Part shown: piece by piece, positions 10,604-22,473 of the stretch
How positions within the stretch are numbered: the first letter of the stretch is position 1
Layout of the letters: each line of letters starts with the position of its first letter
Assembly (NCBI GenBank): GCA_032622095.1
Contig: CP136068.1
Coordinates: 158,417,465-158,481,464 of the forward strand
DNA: 64,000 bases
Direction: 5' to 3'
Origin: Siphonodentalium dalli
Lineage: Eukaryota; Mollusca; Scaphopoda; Gadilida; Siphonodentaliidae
The notes under the pieces: model-generated
Database searches by the model: none
What the model was told of the DNA's origin: nothing
The model's input: only the letters and a program-made list of their open reading frames with translations
Made by a program: the position numbers and the translations under genes

Positions 10604-13600
10604 TGGGTCCTACTAATTTGTTATAATGGTAGTGGGTCCTACTAATTTGTTATAATGGTAGTGGTTCCTACTAATTTGTTATAATGGTAGTGGGTCCTGC
10701 TGTTTTGTTATAATGGTAGTGGGTCCTGCTGTTTTGTTATAATGGTAGTGGGTCCTGCTGTTTTGTTATAATGGTAGTGGGTCCTGCTGTTTTGTTATAA
10801 TGGTAGTGGGTCCTGCTGTTTTGTTATCATGCTGATGGATCCTGCTACATTGTTAGTGGATCCTGCTAATTTGCTATATTGTTGGTGGGTCATGCTAATT
10901 TGCTATGTTACTGGTTCCTGATAATTTGTTATAATGTTGGCTGGTCCTGCAAAATTTGCTAATTTGGTGGGTCCTACCTATTTAATATAATGTTGTTGGT
11001 CCTGCTAATTTGCTATAATGTTAGTGGGTCCTGCTAATTTGCTATAATGTTGGTGGATCCAGCTAATTTGTTATTATATTGGTTATGCTTGTTGGTCCTG
11101 CTAATTTGGGTCCTACTTATTTAATATAATTTTGGTGGGTCCTGCTAATTTGCTATGTTAGTGGCTCCTGCTTAATTGTTATAATGTTAGTGGGTCCTGT
11201 TAATTTTCTATATTAGTGGGTCCCGCTCATTTGCTATGATAGTGGGTCCTACTAATTTGTTTTAATTTTGGTGGGTCCTGTTAATTTGCTATAATGTTTG
11301 TGGGTCCTGCTAATTTGCTATTATATTGGTGGATCCAGCTAATTTGTTATGCTGGTTGGTCCTGCTAATTTGGTGGGTCCTGATAATTTGTTATAATGTT
11401 ACAGGGTCCTTCTAAATTGTAATAATGTTAATGGGTCCTGCTAACTTGCTATAATGTTGGTGGGTCCTGCCAATTTGCTATAATGTTAGTGGGTCCTGCT
11501 AATTATTTATGTTTGTTTGTCCTGCTAACTTGCTAATTTGGTGGGTCCTGCTAATTTGTTATAATGTTATAGGGTCCGTCTAATTTGTTATAATGTTAAT
11601 GGGTCCTGCTAATTTGTTATTATGTTGGTGGATCCTGCTAATTTGCTATAATGTTGGTGGATCCTGCTAATTTGCTATAATGTTGGTGGGTCCTGCTAAT
11701 TTGTTATTATGTTGGTGGATCCTGTTAATTTGCTATAATGTTGGTGGATCCTGCTAATTTGCTATAATGTTGGTGGGTCCTGCTAATTTATTATAATGTT
11801 GGTGGGTCCTGTTAATTTGCTGTGATGTTGATGTGTGCTGCTTATTTGCTATAATGTTATTGGATCCTGCTAATTTCATAAAATGTCAGTGGGTCCTGCT
11901 AATTTGTTATTATGTTGGTTGCTTCTGCTAATTTGCTATAATATTACTGAGTCATGCTAATTTAGTATATTAGTGGGTCCTGCTACATGTTATTATGTTT
12001 GTTGGTTCTGCCAATGTGTTGTTATGTTGGTTGGTCCTGCTAATTTGCTATAATAGTGGGTTCTGCTAAAAACAAATTATGTTGGTTGGTCCTGCTAATT
12101 TGTTATAATAGTGGGTCCTTCTAATGTGTTGTTATTTTGGTTGGTCCTGCTAATTTGTTATAATAGTGGATCCTGCTAATTTGTTATAGTAGTGGGTTCT
12201 GCTAATGTGTTGTTATGTTGGTTGGTCCTGTTAATTTGTTATAATAGTGGGTTCTGCTAATTTGTTATAATAATGGGTCCTGCAAATATGTTGTTATGTT
12301 GTTGGTCTTGCTAATTTGTTATAATAATGGGTTCTGCTAGTATGTTGTTATGTTGGTTTGTCCTATTAATTTGTTATAAAAGTGGGTTCTGCTAAGTTGT
12401 TATGTTGGTTCGTCCTGTTATTTTTGTTAATATAGTGGATCCTGCTAATTTTTTGTTATGTTGGTTGGTGCTGCTAATTTGTTGTTATGTTGGTTGGTTC
12501 TGCTAATTTGTTATAGTGTTAGTGGATCCTGCTTATTTGTTATAATAGTGGGTTCTGCTAATTTGTCATAGTGTTAGTGGATCCTGCTTATTTGTTATGA
12601 TAGTGGGTTCTGCTAATTTGTTATAATAGTGGATCCTGCTAATTTGTTATAATAGTGGATCCTGCTAATTTGTTATAATAGTGGGTTCTGCTAAGTTGTT
12701 GTTATGTTGGTTGGTCCTGCTAATTTGCTATAATAGTGGGTTGGGTAAAAACAAATTATGTTGGTTGGTCCTGCTAATTTGTTATAATAGTGGGTCCTTC
12801 TAATGTGTTGTTATTTTGGTTGGTCCTGCTAATTTGTTATAATAGTGGGTCCTGCTAATTTGTTATAGTAGTGGGTTCTGCTAATGTGTTGTTATGTTGG
12901 TTGGTCCTGTTAATTTGTTATAATAGTGGGTTCTGCTAATTTGTTATAATAATGGGTCCTGCTAATATGTTGTTATGTTGTTGGTCTTGCTAATTTGTTA
13001 TAATACTGGGTTCTGCTAGTATGTTGTTATGTTGGTTTGTCCTATTAATTTGTTATAAAAGTGGGTTCTGCTAAGTTGTTATGTTGGTTCGTCCTGTTAT
13101 TTTTGTTAATATAGTGGATCCTGCTAATTTTTTGTTATGTTGGTTGGTGCTGCTAATTTGTTGTTATGTTGGTTGGTTCTGCTAATTTGTTATAGTGTTA
13201 GTGGATCCTGCTTATTTGTTATAATAGTGGGTTCTGCTAATTTGTTATAGTGTTAGTGGATCCTGCTTATTTGTTATAATAGTGGGTTCTGCTAATTTAT
13301 TATAATAGTGGATCCTGCTAATTTGTTATAATAGTGGATCCTGCTAATTTGTTATAATAGTGGGTTCTGCTAAGTTGTTGTTATGTTGGTTCGTCCTGTT
13401 ATTTTTGTTAATATAGTGGATCCTGCTAATTTGTTGTTATGTTGGTTGGTCCTGCTAATTTGTTGTTATGTTGGTTGGTTCTGCTAATTTGTTATAATAA
13501 TGGATCCTGCTGATTTGTTGTTATATTGGTTGGTCCTGCTAATTTGTTGTAATGTTGGTTCGTCTTGCTAATTTGTTATAATAGTTGGTCCTGCTAATTT

Positions 13601-13770
13601 GTTATAATAGTGGGTCCTGCTAATTTGTTATAATAGTGGGTCCTGCTAATTTGTTATAATAGTTGGTTCTGCTAATTTGTTGTTATGTTGGTTGGTGCTG
13701 CTAATTTGTTATAATAGTGGGTCCTGCTAATTTGTTATAATAGTGGGTCCTGCTAATTTGTTATAATGTC
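10604..13770 (+). repeat. 29-bp minisatellite array, block 2 (diverged, with a 679-bp duplication)
   Basis: Same consensus as block 1 (GTGGGTCCTGCTAATTTGTT plus variants) but much more diverged. Many units are shortened, for example TTGTTATAATAGTGGGTTCTG. A segment of about 679 bp is duplicated head-to-tail: AACAAATTAT occurs at 12,071 and 12,750 with matching flanks, spanning about 12,020-12,698 and 12,699-13,378. There is no coding potential. Confidence 0.95.
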
Positions 13771-13983
13771 GAAATCGGATTGAGTACCTTTGAAGTTAAT
13801 TTGATAATATTCTCATCTTTAAATTGTATCAATGCGGTATCCACACATGTGGGAGTCACACCCCACTCCCTGAATCCTGAATACCAGTTAGCAGTCAGGC
13901 CATTCTTATAGGATTAGATATAAACAAATACTCAATCTGACGGCGATTATAGCTACGCGTGCATGAGCACTATATTAAATCAA

Positions 13984-15761
13984 GATATTAATATTGATTT
14001 TAGGATTAATCGAGTTTTAATATTGACTGAGAAGTGTTTTAAATATTGATTTAGGATTGATTGAGTTTTAATATTGACTGAGAAGTGTTTTAAAGATTGA
14101 TTTAGGATTAGTTGAGTTTTAGTATTGACTGAGAAGTGTTTTAAAGATTGATTTACGATTAATTGAGTTTAATATTGACTGACAATAAGTGTTTTAAAGA
14201 TTGATTTTAGGGTTAATTGAGTTTTAATATTGACTAAGGAAGAAGTGTTTTTAAGATTGATATAGGATTAATCGAGTTTTAATATTAACTGAGAAGAAGT
14301 GTTTTTAAGATTAATTTAGGATTAATTGAGTTTTATTATTGACTGAGAAGTGTTTTTAAAATTGATATAGGATTAATTGAGTTTTAATATTGACTGAGTG
14401 TTTTTAAAATTGATATAGGATTAATTGAGTTATAATATTGACTGAGTGTTTTTAAGATTGATTTTAGGATTAATCGAGTTTTAATATTGACTGAGAAGTG
14501 TTTTAAAATTGATATAGGATTAATTGAGTTTTAATATTGACTGAGTGTTTTTAAGATTGATTTTAGGATTAATCGAGTTTTAATATTGACTGAGAAGAAG
14601 TGTTTTAAAGATTGATTTAGGATTAATTGAGTTTTGATATTGACTGAATGTTTTTAAGATTGATTTTAGGATTAATCGAGTTTTAATATTGATTGAGAAG
14701 AAGTGTTTTAAAGATTGATTTAGGATTAATCGAGTTTTAATATTGACTGAGAAGTGTTTTTAAGATTGATTTTAGGATTAATCGAGTTTTAATATTGACT
14801 GAGAAGTGTTTTTAAGATTGATTTTAGGATTAATCGAGTTTTAATAGTGACTGAGAAGAAGTGTTTTTAAGAATGATCTTCGGATTAATCGAGTTTTAAT
14901 ATTGACTGAGAAGAAGTGTTTTTAAGAATGATCTTCGGATTAATCGAGTTTTAATATTGACTGAGAACTGTTTTTAAGATTGATTTTAGGATTCATCGAG
15001 TTTTAATATTGACTGAGATGTGTTTTTAAGATTGATTTTAGGATTAATCTAGTTTTAATATTGACTGAGATGTGTTTTTAAGATTGATTTTAGGCTTAAT
15101 ATCAATATCAAAACTCAATTAATCCTAAATCAATCTTTAAAACACTTCTTCTCAGTCAATATTAAAACTCGATTAATCCTAAAATCAATCTTAAAAACAC
15201 TCAGTCAATATTAAAACTCAATTAATCCTATATCAATTTTAAAACACTTCTCAGTCAATATTAAAACTCGATTAATCCTAAAATCAATCTTAAAAACACT
15301 CAGTCAATATTATAACTCAATTAATCCTATATCAATTTTAAAAACACTCAGTCAATATTAAAACTCAATTAATCCTATATCAATTTTAAAAACACTTCTC
15401 AGTCAATAATAAAACTCAATTAATCCTAAATTAATCTTAAAAACACTTCTTCTCAGTTAATATTAAAACTCGATTAATCCTATATCAATCTTAAAAACAC
15501 TTCTTCCTTAGTCAATATTAAAACTCAATTAACCCTAAAATCAATCTTTAAAACACTTATTGTCAGTCAATATTAAACTCAATTAATCGTAAATCAATCT
15601 TTAAAACACTTCTCAGTCAATACTAAAACTCAACTAATCCTAAATCAATCTTTAAAACACTTCTCAGTCAATATTAAAACTCAATCAATCCTAAATCAAT
15701 ATTTAAAACACTTCTCAGTCAATATTAAAACTCGATTAATCCTAAAATCAATATTAATATC
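13984..15761. repeat. 660-bp-arm inverted duplication within the satellite
   Basis: Arm A (13,984-14,643) and arm A' (15,102-15,761) are both exactly 660 bp and reverse-complementary at every private variant I compared. These include the CGTAAATC variant, CAATAAGTG, CTAAGGAAGAA and the terminal GATATTAATATTGATTTTAG. A 458-bp spacer separates them. After A', about 15,763-15,940 repeats spacer sequence 14,925-15,098 in direct orientation before unique satellite resumes. Confidence 0.9.
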
Positions 15762-17003
15762 TTTTTTAAGAATGATCTTCGGATTAATCGAGTTTTAATA
15801 TTGACTGAGAACTGTTTTTAAGATTGATTTTAGGATTCATCGAGTTTTAATATTGACTGAGATGTGTTTTTAAGATTGATTTTAGGATTAATCTAGTTTT
15901 AATATTGACTGAGATGTGTTTTTAAGATTGATTTTAGGCTTAATCGAATTTTAATATTGACTGAGAAGATGTGTATTTACGATTGATCTTCGGATTAATC
16001 GGGTTTTAATATTGACTGAGAAGAAGTGTTTTTACGATTGATCTTCGGATTAATCGAGTGTTAATATTGACTTAGAAGAAGTGTTTTTAAGATTGATTTT
16101 AGGATTAATCGAGTTTTAATATTGACTGAGAAGTGTTTTTAGGGTTGATTTTAGGATTAATCGAGTTTTAATATTGACTGAAAAGAAATGTTTTTAAGAT
16201 TGATTTTAGGATTATCGAGTTTTAATATTGACTGAGATGTGTTTTTAAGATTGATTTTAGGATTAATCGAGTTTTATTATTGACTGAAAAGTATTTTTAA
16301 GATTAATTTTAGGATTAATCGAGTTTTAATATTGACTGAGAAGAAGTGTTTTTAAGATTGATTTTAGGTTTAATCGAGTTTTAATATTGACTGAGAAGTG
16401 TTTTTAAGATTGACTTAGGATTAATCGAGTTTTAATATTGACTGAGAAGAACTGTTTTTAAGATTGCTGTTAGGATTAATCGTGTTTTAATATTGACTGA
16501 GAAGTGTTTTTAAGATTGATCTTAGGATTAATCTGGTTTTAATATTGACTGAGAAGTGTTTTTAAGATTGATTTTAGGATTAATCGAGTTTTAATAGTGA
16601 GTGAGAAGAAGTGTTTTTAAGAATGATCTTCGGATTAATCCAGTTTTAATATTGACTGAGAAGAAGTGTTTTTTTTTAAAGATTGATCTAACGATTTATC
16701 GAGTTTTAATATTGACTGAGACGTGTTTTTAAGATTGATTTTAGGATTAATCGAGAATTAACATTCACTGAGAAGAAGTGTTTTTAAGATTGATTTTCGG
16801 ATTAATCCAGTTTTAATATTGACTGAGAAGTGTTTTTTTAAAGATTGATCTTACGATTTATCGAGTTTTAATATTGCCTAAGAAGTGTTTTTAAGATTGA
16901 TTTTAGGGATAATTGAGTTTTAATATTGACTGAGCATAAGTGTTTTTAAGATTGATGCTGGACTAATCAAGTTTTAATATTGATTGAGAAGTAGTTATTT
17001 TAA
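13984..17003 (+). repeat. 52-bp satellite array with an internal inverted segment
   Basis: The unit is about 52 bp: GATTGATTTTAGGATTAATC, GAGTTTTAATATTGACTGAG, AAGTGTTTTTAA. It runs forward at 13,984-15,101, in reverse complement at 15,102-15,761, and forward again to 17,003. Units vary by small indels (AAGAAG insertions, loss of GAAG). There is no coding potential. Confidence 0.95.
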
Positions 17004-18372
17004 GATGCTTCATGCTTTGCTTATTTTCCATACACACGGATCTACCATAACCCAGGGCACAATGACCACATCATTATATCGCTTATGGCTGAAAGGTTTA
17101 AAAAAAATTATTGCAAAAAAAAATCCCTACCTGTCTGTCTGGATATTTTCCCCAATGTTATCTTAAACGGAATATTTTGTTTTGGCCTTAATACAATTCG
17201 CGACACAGACGTATCAAGTGGTACAACAGAGGAAATCAACTGTGGACTTGAACAATATTTCTGTCAGGACTCACCATTTAGTTGGTGATACACCGCCAAA
17301 TCAACTACGCTATCTTGTCTCAATTGAGGAATAAAAACTCGGTTTTCATTTTTTTTTTTGACATTTGACATTTAGGTCCATATTATTTGTGTTTATATAT
17401 AAATTACTACAGTAATCACAACATGTCGATTATTGTGTAAACATATGGCATATTGGTGGAAATATCTGCGATAGTGGACAAGTCTTATATATACTGTAAT
17501 TCGGACCTATATGTTATCAGATCTGAAATATATAATGTCTTATCTCTTTATTGCAGATAAAACATGAAGTTACTCGACTTGCTCACCCTCTCACGAAAAT
17601 ATACTTGAATTTTCGTCTTTACATTGGTATAGACAATAAGCTATCATCTACGAACATACCATACCAGCACTATACCTTATTTCATAACCCGTACATAGTC
17701 GATATGCATTATTGTAACAGATATCGAGTGTATTTAAACTACTTTTCTTGAAATTAGACCGTATAGCACCAAACACAGCTATTGTTTGTTCGCTTGCGGT
17801 TCTGTGTACTCATCTGACTTCCACCCCACCAGCGGAGTAAGACAGGATCATATCCTAATCACTCTTCTGTTGAATGTATATCCGACAACTTCAGCAGGAA
17901 ACCAACAGTGGATGCATGATTGGCTCAAAAACTAGTGAACAAAATTATTATTATATTATAGACTACGCCGAAAACAAGTATTTACTATCGCCATCTGTGA
18001 TGAGCCTTCGTCGCTTGTTGCATAATAATTATATATAGTAACGAGACATTATAACCTTAAATACAACACTTCTAAAACCGTCTCCATAGCTTTCACCTCT
18101 AAGTCCACGCATATTGGCATTCTTCCGAAACGGCATCTCTTTCATGACACTATATGGGCTAATTTGTCCACGTGTTTCAATTTTCAACGACCAGATTGCA
18201 ACCATTTTGGGTATATAATTATTATTAAATTAAATTAAATATTAGTGCCATTTTAAGACATCCGATGTCAACGGGACCTATCTAATAAGATTCGCTGGGT
18301 CAAATACCCATAACTACATATTTCAACTTGGCGGGTCCAACCATTTGGTCGCAATTAGCAAATATATATATA
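17004..18372. other. No gene recognised
   Basis: Short frames (for example 17,085-17,288 and 17,551-17,751) lack motifs and conserved context. I see no tandem or inverted structure of note here. Confidence 0.5.
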
Positions 18373-18383
18373 TAATATAACAA

Positions 18384-18562
18384 TAACATGATTTTTGAGG
18401 GCGTTATGGTTTATTAACGGCCCGGCTGGAATGATTAACAGCCCAAGGGCCTATTAGCGGCCCGAGACGAAGTCGAGGGCCGCTAATAGGCCCGAGGGCT
18501 GTTAATCATTCCAGAGGGCCGTTAATAAACCATAATGCCCGATGAAATCATGTTATTACTAT
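18384..18562. repeat. Left-end palindrome of the Crypton-like element
   Basis: A nearly perfect hairpin of about 85-bp arms centred near 18,473 (GAGACGAAGTC). Paired blocks are AACATGAT/ATCATGTT, TTATGGTTTATTAACGG and its inverse, GGAATGATTAACAG and its inverse, and GGGCCTATTAGCGG and its inverse. The same hairpin sits at 20,716-20,894 in the derivative. It may be a recombinase recognition structure; that role is inferred. Confidence 0.85.
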
Positions 18563-18701
18563 TATTACCACAGTTTTGGACATTTGACCCATTTGAGGAT
18601 TCAGTGGAATATTGAAATAGATTAAGAGAGAAATATTTTCAAGAACATTTTAATTTAATATCATTTTAACACCAACTAAATGCAACAGACTTAACACTAA
18701 G

Positions 18702-20148
18702 TTAACAATGAGTTAAAAGTAATTTATAGTGCATGTGAATTGTGCAGTCATTGAATGTGGCCCCAGCCATGACGCTTGGTGCGAGTGGATGTATATTCAG
18801 ATTACTACTAGTACTAGTAGTAGTTGATGTACTTGCAGATAAAGCACATGGAACAACTGGAACATCAACATTAAAAACTGTTCCAGGAGGAGCATTTGGT
18901 GGAATGGTTATGATGCCTTCATTCGCGATTAAGTTCACTTCAGAAGAGTCATTCACAGGTTCAGGTACTGCATTTTCTGTATTTGTGTCATTGTCATTGC
19001 TTACTGCATCACTGCCAACAATACTGTGGTCAACAGTGAAACTCCCCCCAGCAGTGCTAATGGAATCAAAGTCATCTGGGTCATCATGGTTAGGGTTCAC
19101 ACTTAAGGAAGCATTCAATATGTTTGAACACTCTCGTTTCTGGGCAGTAGAACTATCTGATATATAATGCTTTAAACTTTCAATGTTCCTGTGGTTCGTG
19201 ATGCTTCGAATTGTTTCCAGATTAACTCCACCCCAATGCAGATTTGTGACTGTGGAGACCCGCACACAATGACATGTGTAGACTTTTGACAGACCTGCTT
19301 TCCTGGATATTCTTTGCATCATGGTTGATAATACATTTTTACCAACTGGTTCACATTTGAACCAGTGTTCATCAGGACTATATGTCTTTCTGGGGTGTTG
19401 GAAAAGCCTATCGCAATTTGCATTTAGTTTGGTCAAATGAAGCTTGAACACTTGGACACCCATGCCATACATTCTTTGGTTATTGTATTCAATGTCGCTA
19501 TGATTTTCACTACCCTGGTGGTTTTTGGTTGCTTCAGCTTCTGATATTTCCACAAATTCTATATCATCAGAAATCCTTGGATATTGAAAATGTATCTTTT
19601 GACATTTTAGCCCAACCTTCACGACCTCGCCTACCGAAATTGTAACAAAGATGAAACCATGTTGCCTCCAAAAGAATGTCCGGAGTGGTTGCGTAGTTTG
19701 AGAGGTATGCACCTACTTTATTCATGTCTTCGTCTTCAATGCTGGGTTTGTGTTTGGGTTTGGGGTTGCCAGTTTTCAAATACAGCTTACATCTTGCAGC
19801 AAACATTTTGTTTGCACTTTGGAAATGTTTATCTCGAATAATGTTTATTGGCCGACTTATTGGTGCTGATGTGATGTGGCGATGAATTGCTGCTCTGAGG
19901 CCAGCCAGAGTGCTTGGTGATAAGCTTGTGCCTTGTTTTTTTGGTTTCACTTCAGCATAGAATTTACGCAATATTTCATTTAAAAGTTCTGGAGAAATGG
20001 TATTAAAATCACATGTTCGATTTCTCTTCTCCAACCAATCTCTGAATTTTTTTATTCCATAGTCTGTTGCTCTAGTTGTATTTTGTGGAATACTACTTTT
20101 TTCTAAGGCTTCTAAATCGGTTTCGTTTAATTCGCTAGACTGTGACAT
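18702..20148 (-). pseudogene. Tyrosine recombinase of Crypton type, one frameshift
   Basis: Tyrosine recombinases of this type cut and rejoin the element's own ends. Two overlapping minus-strand frames form one gene of roughly 480 codons. The N-terminal half (20,148-19,567) starts at an ATG and carries an alpha-helical core-binding domain (about residues 24-115), then the first catalytic Arg motif GRRGREGW (about 172-179). The C-terminal half (read from about 19,590 to 18,702) continues with ATKNHQG (candidate catalytic Lys), the HxxR box CHCVR, then TNHRN and the nucleophile region SLKHYI. A Ser/Thr/Asn-rich tail ends in GATFNDCTIH. One extra base, or two missing, near 19,570-19,595 separates the halves, so the gene is probably inactive unless this is an assembly error. 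Catalytic R, H-R, H and Y all seem retained. The sequence resembles the DUF3504/ZMYM-QRICH1 lineage derived from Cryptons (family knowledge, not searched here). Confidence 0.85.
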
Positions 20149-20153
20149 TTTGC

Positions 20154-20325
20154 AAGCATGTGTCGTCTGTTTACATAGTTATATAGTAACCAATAAGTGG
20201 TAAGTCGGTGTCTGATCAGGTAACCCATCATGTTATATAGTAACCAATAAGAGGTAAGTCGGTGTCTGATCAGGTAACCCATCATGTTATATAGTAACCA
20301 ATAAGTGGTAAGTCGGTGTCTCGAA
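20154..20325. repeat. 54-bp direct repeats upstream of the recombinase start
   Basis: GTGTCTGATCAGG or GTGTCTCG recurs at 20,208, 20,262 and 20,316, an exact 54-bp period, with TATATAGTAACCAATAAG in each unit. The array begins within tens of bases upstream of the recombinase ATG and contains CCAAT boxes, so it could be promoter sequence. It is absent from the deleted derivative. Confidence 0.85.
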
Positions 20326-20573
20326 AATAGGAGAGGGAAATCCCCAGCATTGAAGACGAGTAACAAAACAATGAGAGGTTGACAGCTAAAATTATTAATG
20401 CATACTTACGCTTGATACAATAATTCAATCATATAGCGTGAATTCCAATCATAAAACCACTATATAGTGTCGGGAAAATCGGATACATCTTCCCATTATT
20501 TTCTTTAAATAAACACGCGATATCGGAAGTTGAAGGGACGTAACTCGCGCGATAATAAACGAGATCTAGTTTC

Positions 20574-20631
20574 CGGGCCGCGGGCCGATATTGAACTAGG
20601 CTTCTCATTATCGGCCCGCGGCCCGCTGTTT
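20574..20631. repeat. Right-end palindrome of the Crypton-like element
   Basis: A GC-rich hairpin with arms CGGGCCGCGGGCCGAT and ATCGGCCCGCGGCCCG around a short AT-rich loop. It is repeated at about 21,251-21,302 in the derivative. Its sequence differs from the left-end palindrome. Confidence 0.85.
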
Positions 20632-20704
20632 TGGTAACAATACGCTATTTGGAACGCCCCGAAAAACATTATCAATGGCCTAGAGAACGCCCTATAAAGT
20701 GGTA

Positions 20705-21373
20705 ATAATATAACAATAACATGATTTTTGAGGGCGTTATGGTTTATTAACGGCCCGGCTGGAATGATTAACAGCCCAAGGGCCTATTAGCGGCCCGAGA
20801 CGAAGTCGAGGGACGCTAATACGCCCGAGGGCTGTTAATCATTCCAGAGGGCCGTTAATAAACCATAATGCCCGATGGAATCATGTTATTACTATTATTA
20901 CCACAGTTTTGGACATTTGTCCCATTTGAGGATTCAGTGGAATAATGAAGTAGATTAAGAGAGAAATATTTTCAAGAACATTTAAATTTGATATCATTTG
21001 ACTTGTCACTGTCAGCTGACACAGAGTCTCGAAAATAGGACAGGGAAAAAACCAGCATTGAAGACGAGTAACAAACAATTATTAATGCGTACTTACGCTT
21101 GATACAATAATTTAATCATATAGCGTGAATTCCAATCATAAAACCACTATAGTGTCGTGAAAATCGGATGCATCTTCCCATTATTTTCTTGAAATAAACA
21201 CGCCAGATCGGAAGTTGAACTCGCGCGATAATAAACGAGATCTAGTTTCCAGGCCGCGGGCCGATAATGAACTAGGCTTCTCGTTATCGGCCCGCGGCCC
21301 GCTGTTTTGGTAACAATACGCTATTTGGAACGCCCCGAAAAACATTATCAATGGCCTAGAGAACGCCCTATAA
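20705..21373. mobile_element. Internally deleted, non-autonomous derivative of the Crypton-like element
   Basis: It keeps the left about 280 bp, including the hairpin, and the right about 360 bp of the element at 18,373-20,697, joined near 20,995. The whole recombinase gene and the 54-bp repeats are missing. It lies in the same orientation and starts only about 8 bp after the full copy ends, giving a head-to-tail pair. Point differences (CGGGACGCTAATACG versus GGGCCGCTAATAGG) show it is not a simple assembly duplicate. Confidence 0.85.
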
Positions 21374-22473
21374 TAATAATTATTAGTGATCTATCTAATA
21401 ACGCTTGCCGGTTCAAATTACCCCTATATACACATTTTCAGCTCCGATGGACCAGCCATTACCACTATATACACATTCTCAGCTCCGATGGACCAGCCGT
21501 TTGATGATTGGAACCTTTACACTGATATAGTCTCTATTGGTATTTTAGTAAAATGTGCATATAGTGTCCTAAATGCGACGTCAGAATACAGCGGCCATCT
21601 GAGCTTCCTTTTTTTGTGGTCGCTTCGGTGGCCGTGTCACTGGTATTGACGTCGGACTTTGAGTCGCAAGGCGCCTTGTGTGTTGTATAGTCCCAGGCAT
21701 GTTCAAAGAGCAATGCTCGGCATGTTTCGGAGGCGTAAATATAACATGCTACTGTGCCACATCTCCTATACATATTTGTTTATAGTACGCAATAATATAC
21801 GTTGGAATGTCGTTTTGATTTTTCACGCGATTGATGTGACGTCATTTCATTTTGAACGAGTCAACGACGTCACGGGCGCCTTGTATCGCAATTGCAGTCA
21901 CGATACAGATGTTTTATCGCCAATTCGTTATCGCCAATTTTATCAGGGAATTTCATAGGAAATGGTAGTTAATATCAACCGCCATGAAAACATTGGAAAA
22001 TATCCCATGGTGCCTATTGGGACTTTAACGTATAGGGTGTTTGAATCAGTTTAATAATCAGTTTTATTTCATTCTTCAAAGCATCGCGGCGTCATATTTG
22101 TGCAGTGGTCTAGTTTTAATGCCACATCTGAGCTTGATACTACCTTGATGCCGTGGTATAACCTGAAATGAAGAGAAACATACATATAATCACACACCCT
22201 CTGCATTCACACACTTAGCGCCCGCAAGAATGCGTACAAATCGTCATACGGTTTACACGAACTTTTCCAAGGTCCATCAAGCAATAACTGAAGTGTACAT
22301 TTCATAAAAAGCAATACACCACGTACGTCACTTCAAGCCAAACACGCGCTCATCGCGTGTTGTTAAATTGGGCGCACTTTCAACTCCAGGGTCTGAATCC
22401 CGAAGATTCACCCGAACTTTGTTTAATTACCGGTCAAAACCCAATGACTCCAATGGATCTTTCAGTCATTCCT
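21374..22473. other. No gene recognised; one 50-bp duplication
   Basis: A direct pair at about 21,423-21,500 shares CAGCTCCGATGGACCAGCC. Open frames such as 21,659-21,958 have no recognisable motif. Confidence 0.5.

Larger units (their letters stand above)
18373..20697 (-). mobile_element. Crypton-like tyrosine-recombinase element, full length
   Basis: The element carries one frameshifted recombinase gene on the minus strand and is bounded by two different subterminal palindromes. Its limits are set by comparison with the deleted derivative immediately downstream (20,705-21,373). Both start TAATATAACAATAACATGAT with GAGGGCG following, and both end GAGAACGCCCTATA. AGGGCGTT on the left and its inverse at the right end could be very short terminal inverted repeats. 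Classical Cryptons lack long TIRs, so the end palindromes are unusual. Confidence 0.8.

Noticed and set aside
5165-13770. CRISPR-like array
   Set aside because: Units are contiguous 29-bp repeats with no unique spacers, in eukaryotic DNA.
13984-17003. Telomeric or centromeric repeat
   Set aside because: The unit is not a known telomere motif, and a single 3-kb array beside mobile elements is not evidence of a centromere.
18742-19167. 141-codon plus-strand frame with a hydrophobic start
   Set aside because: Antisense shadow of the recombinase tail; the minus-strand frame has the tyrosine-recombinase motifs.
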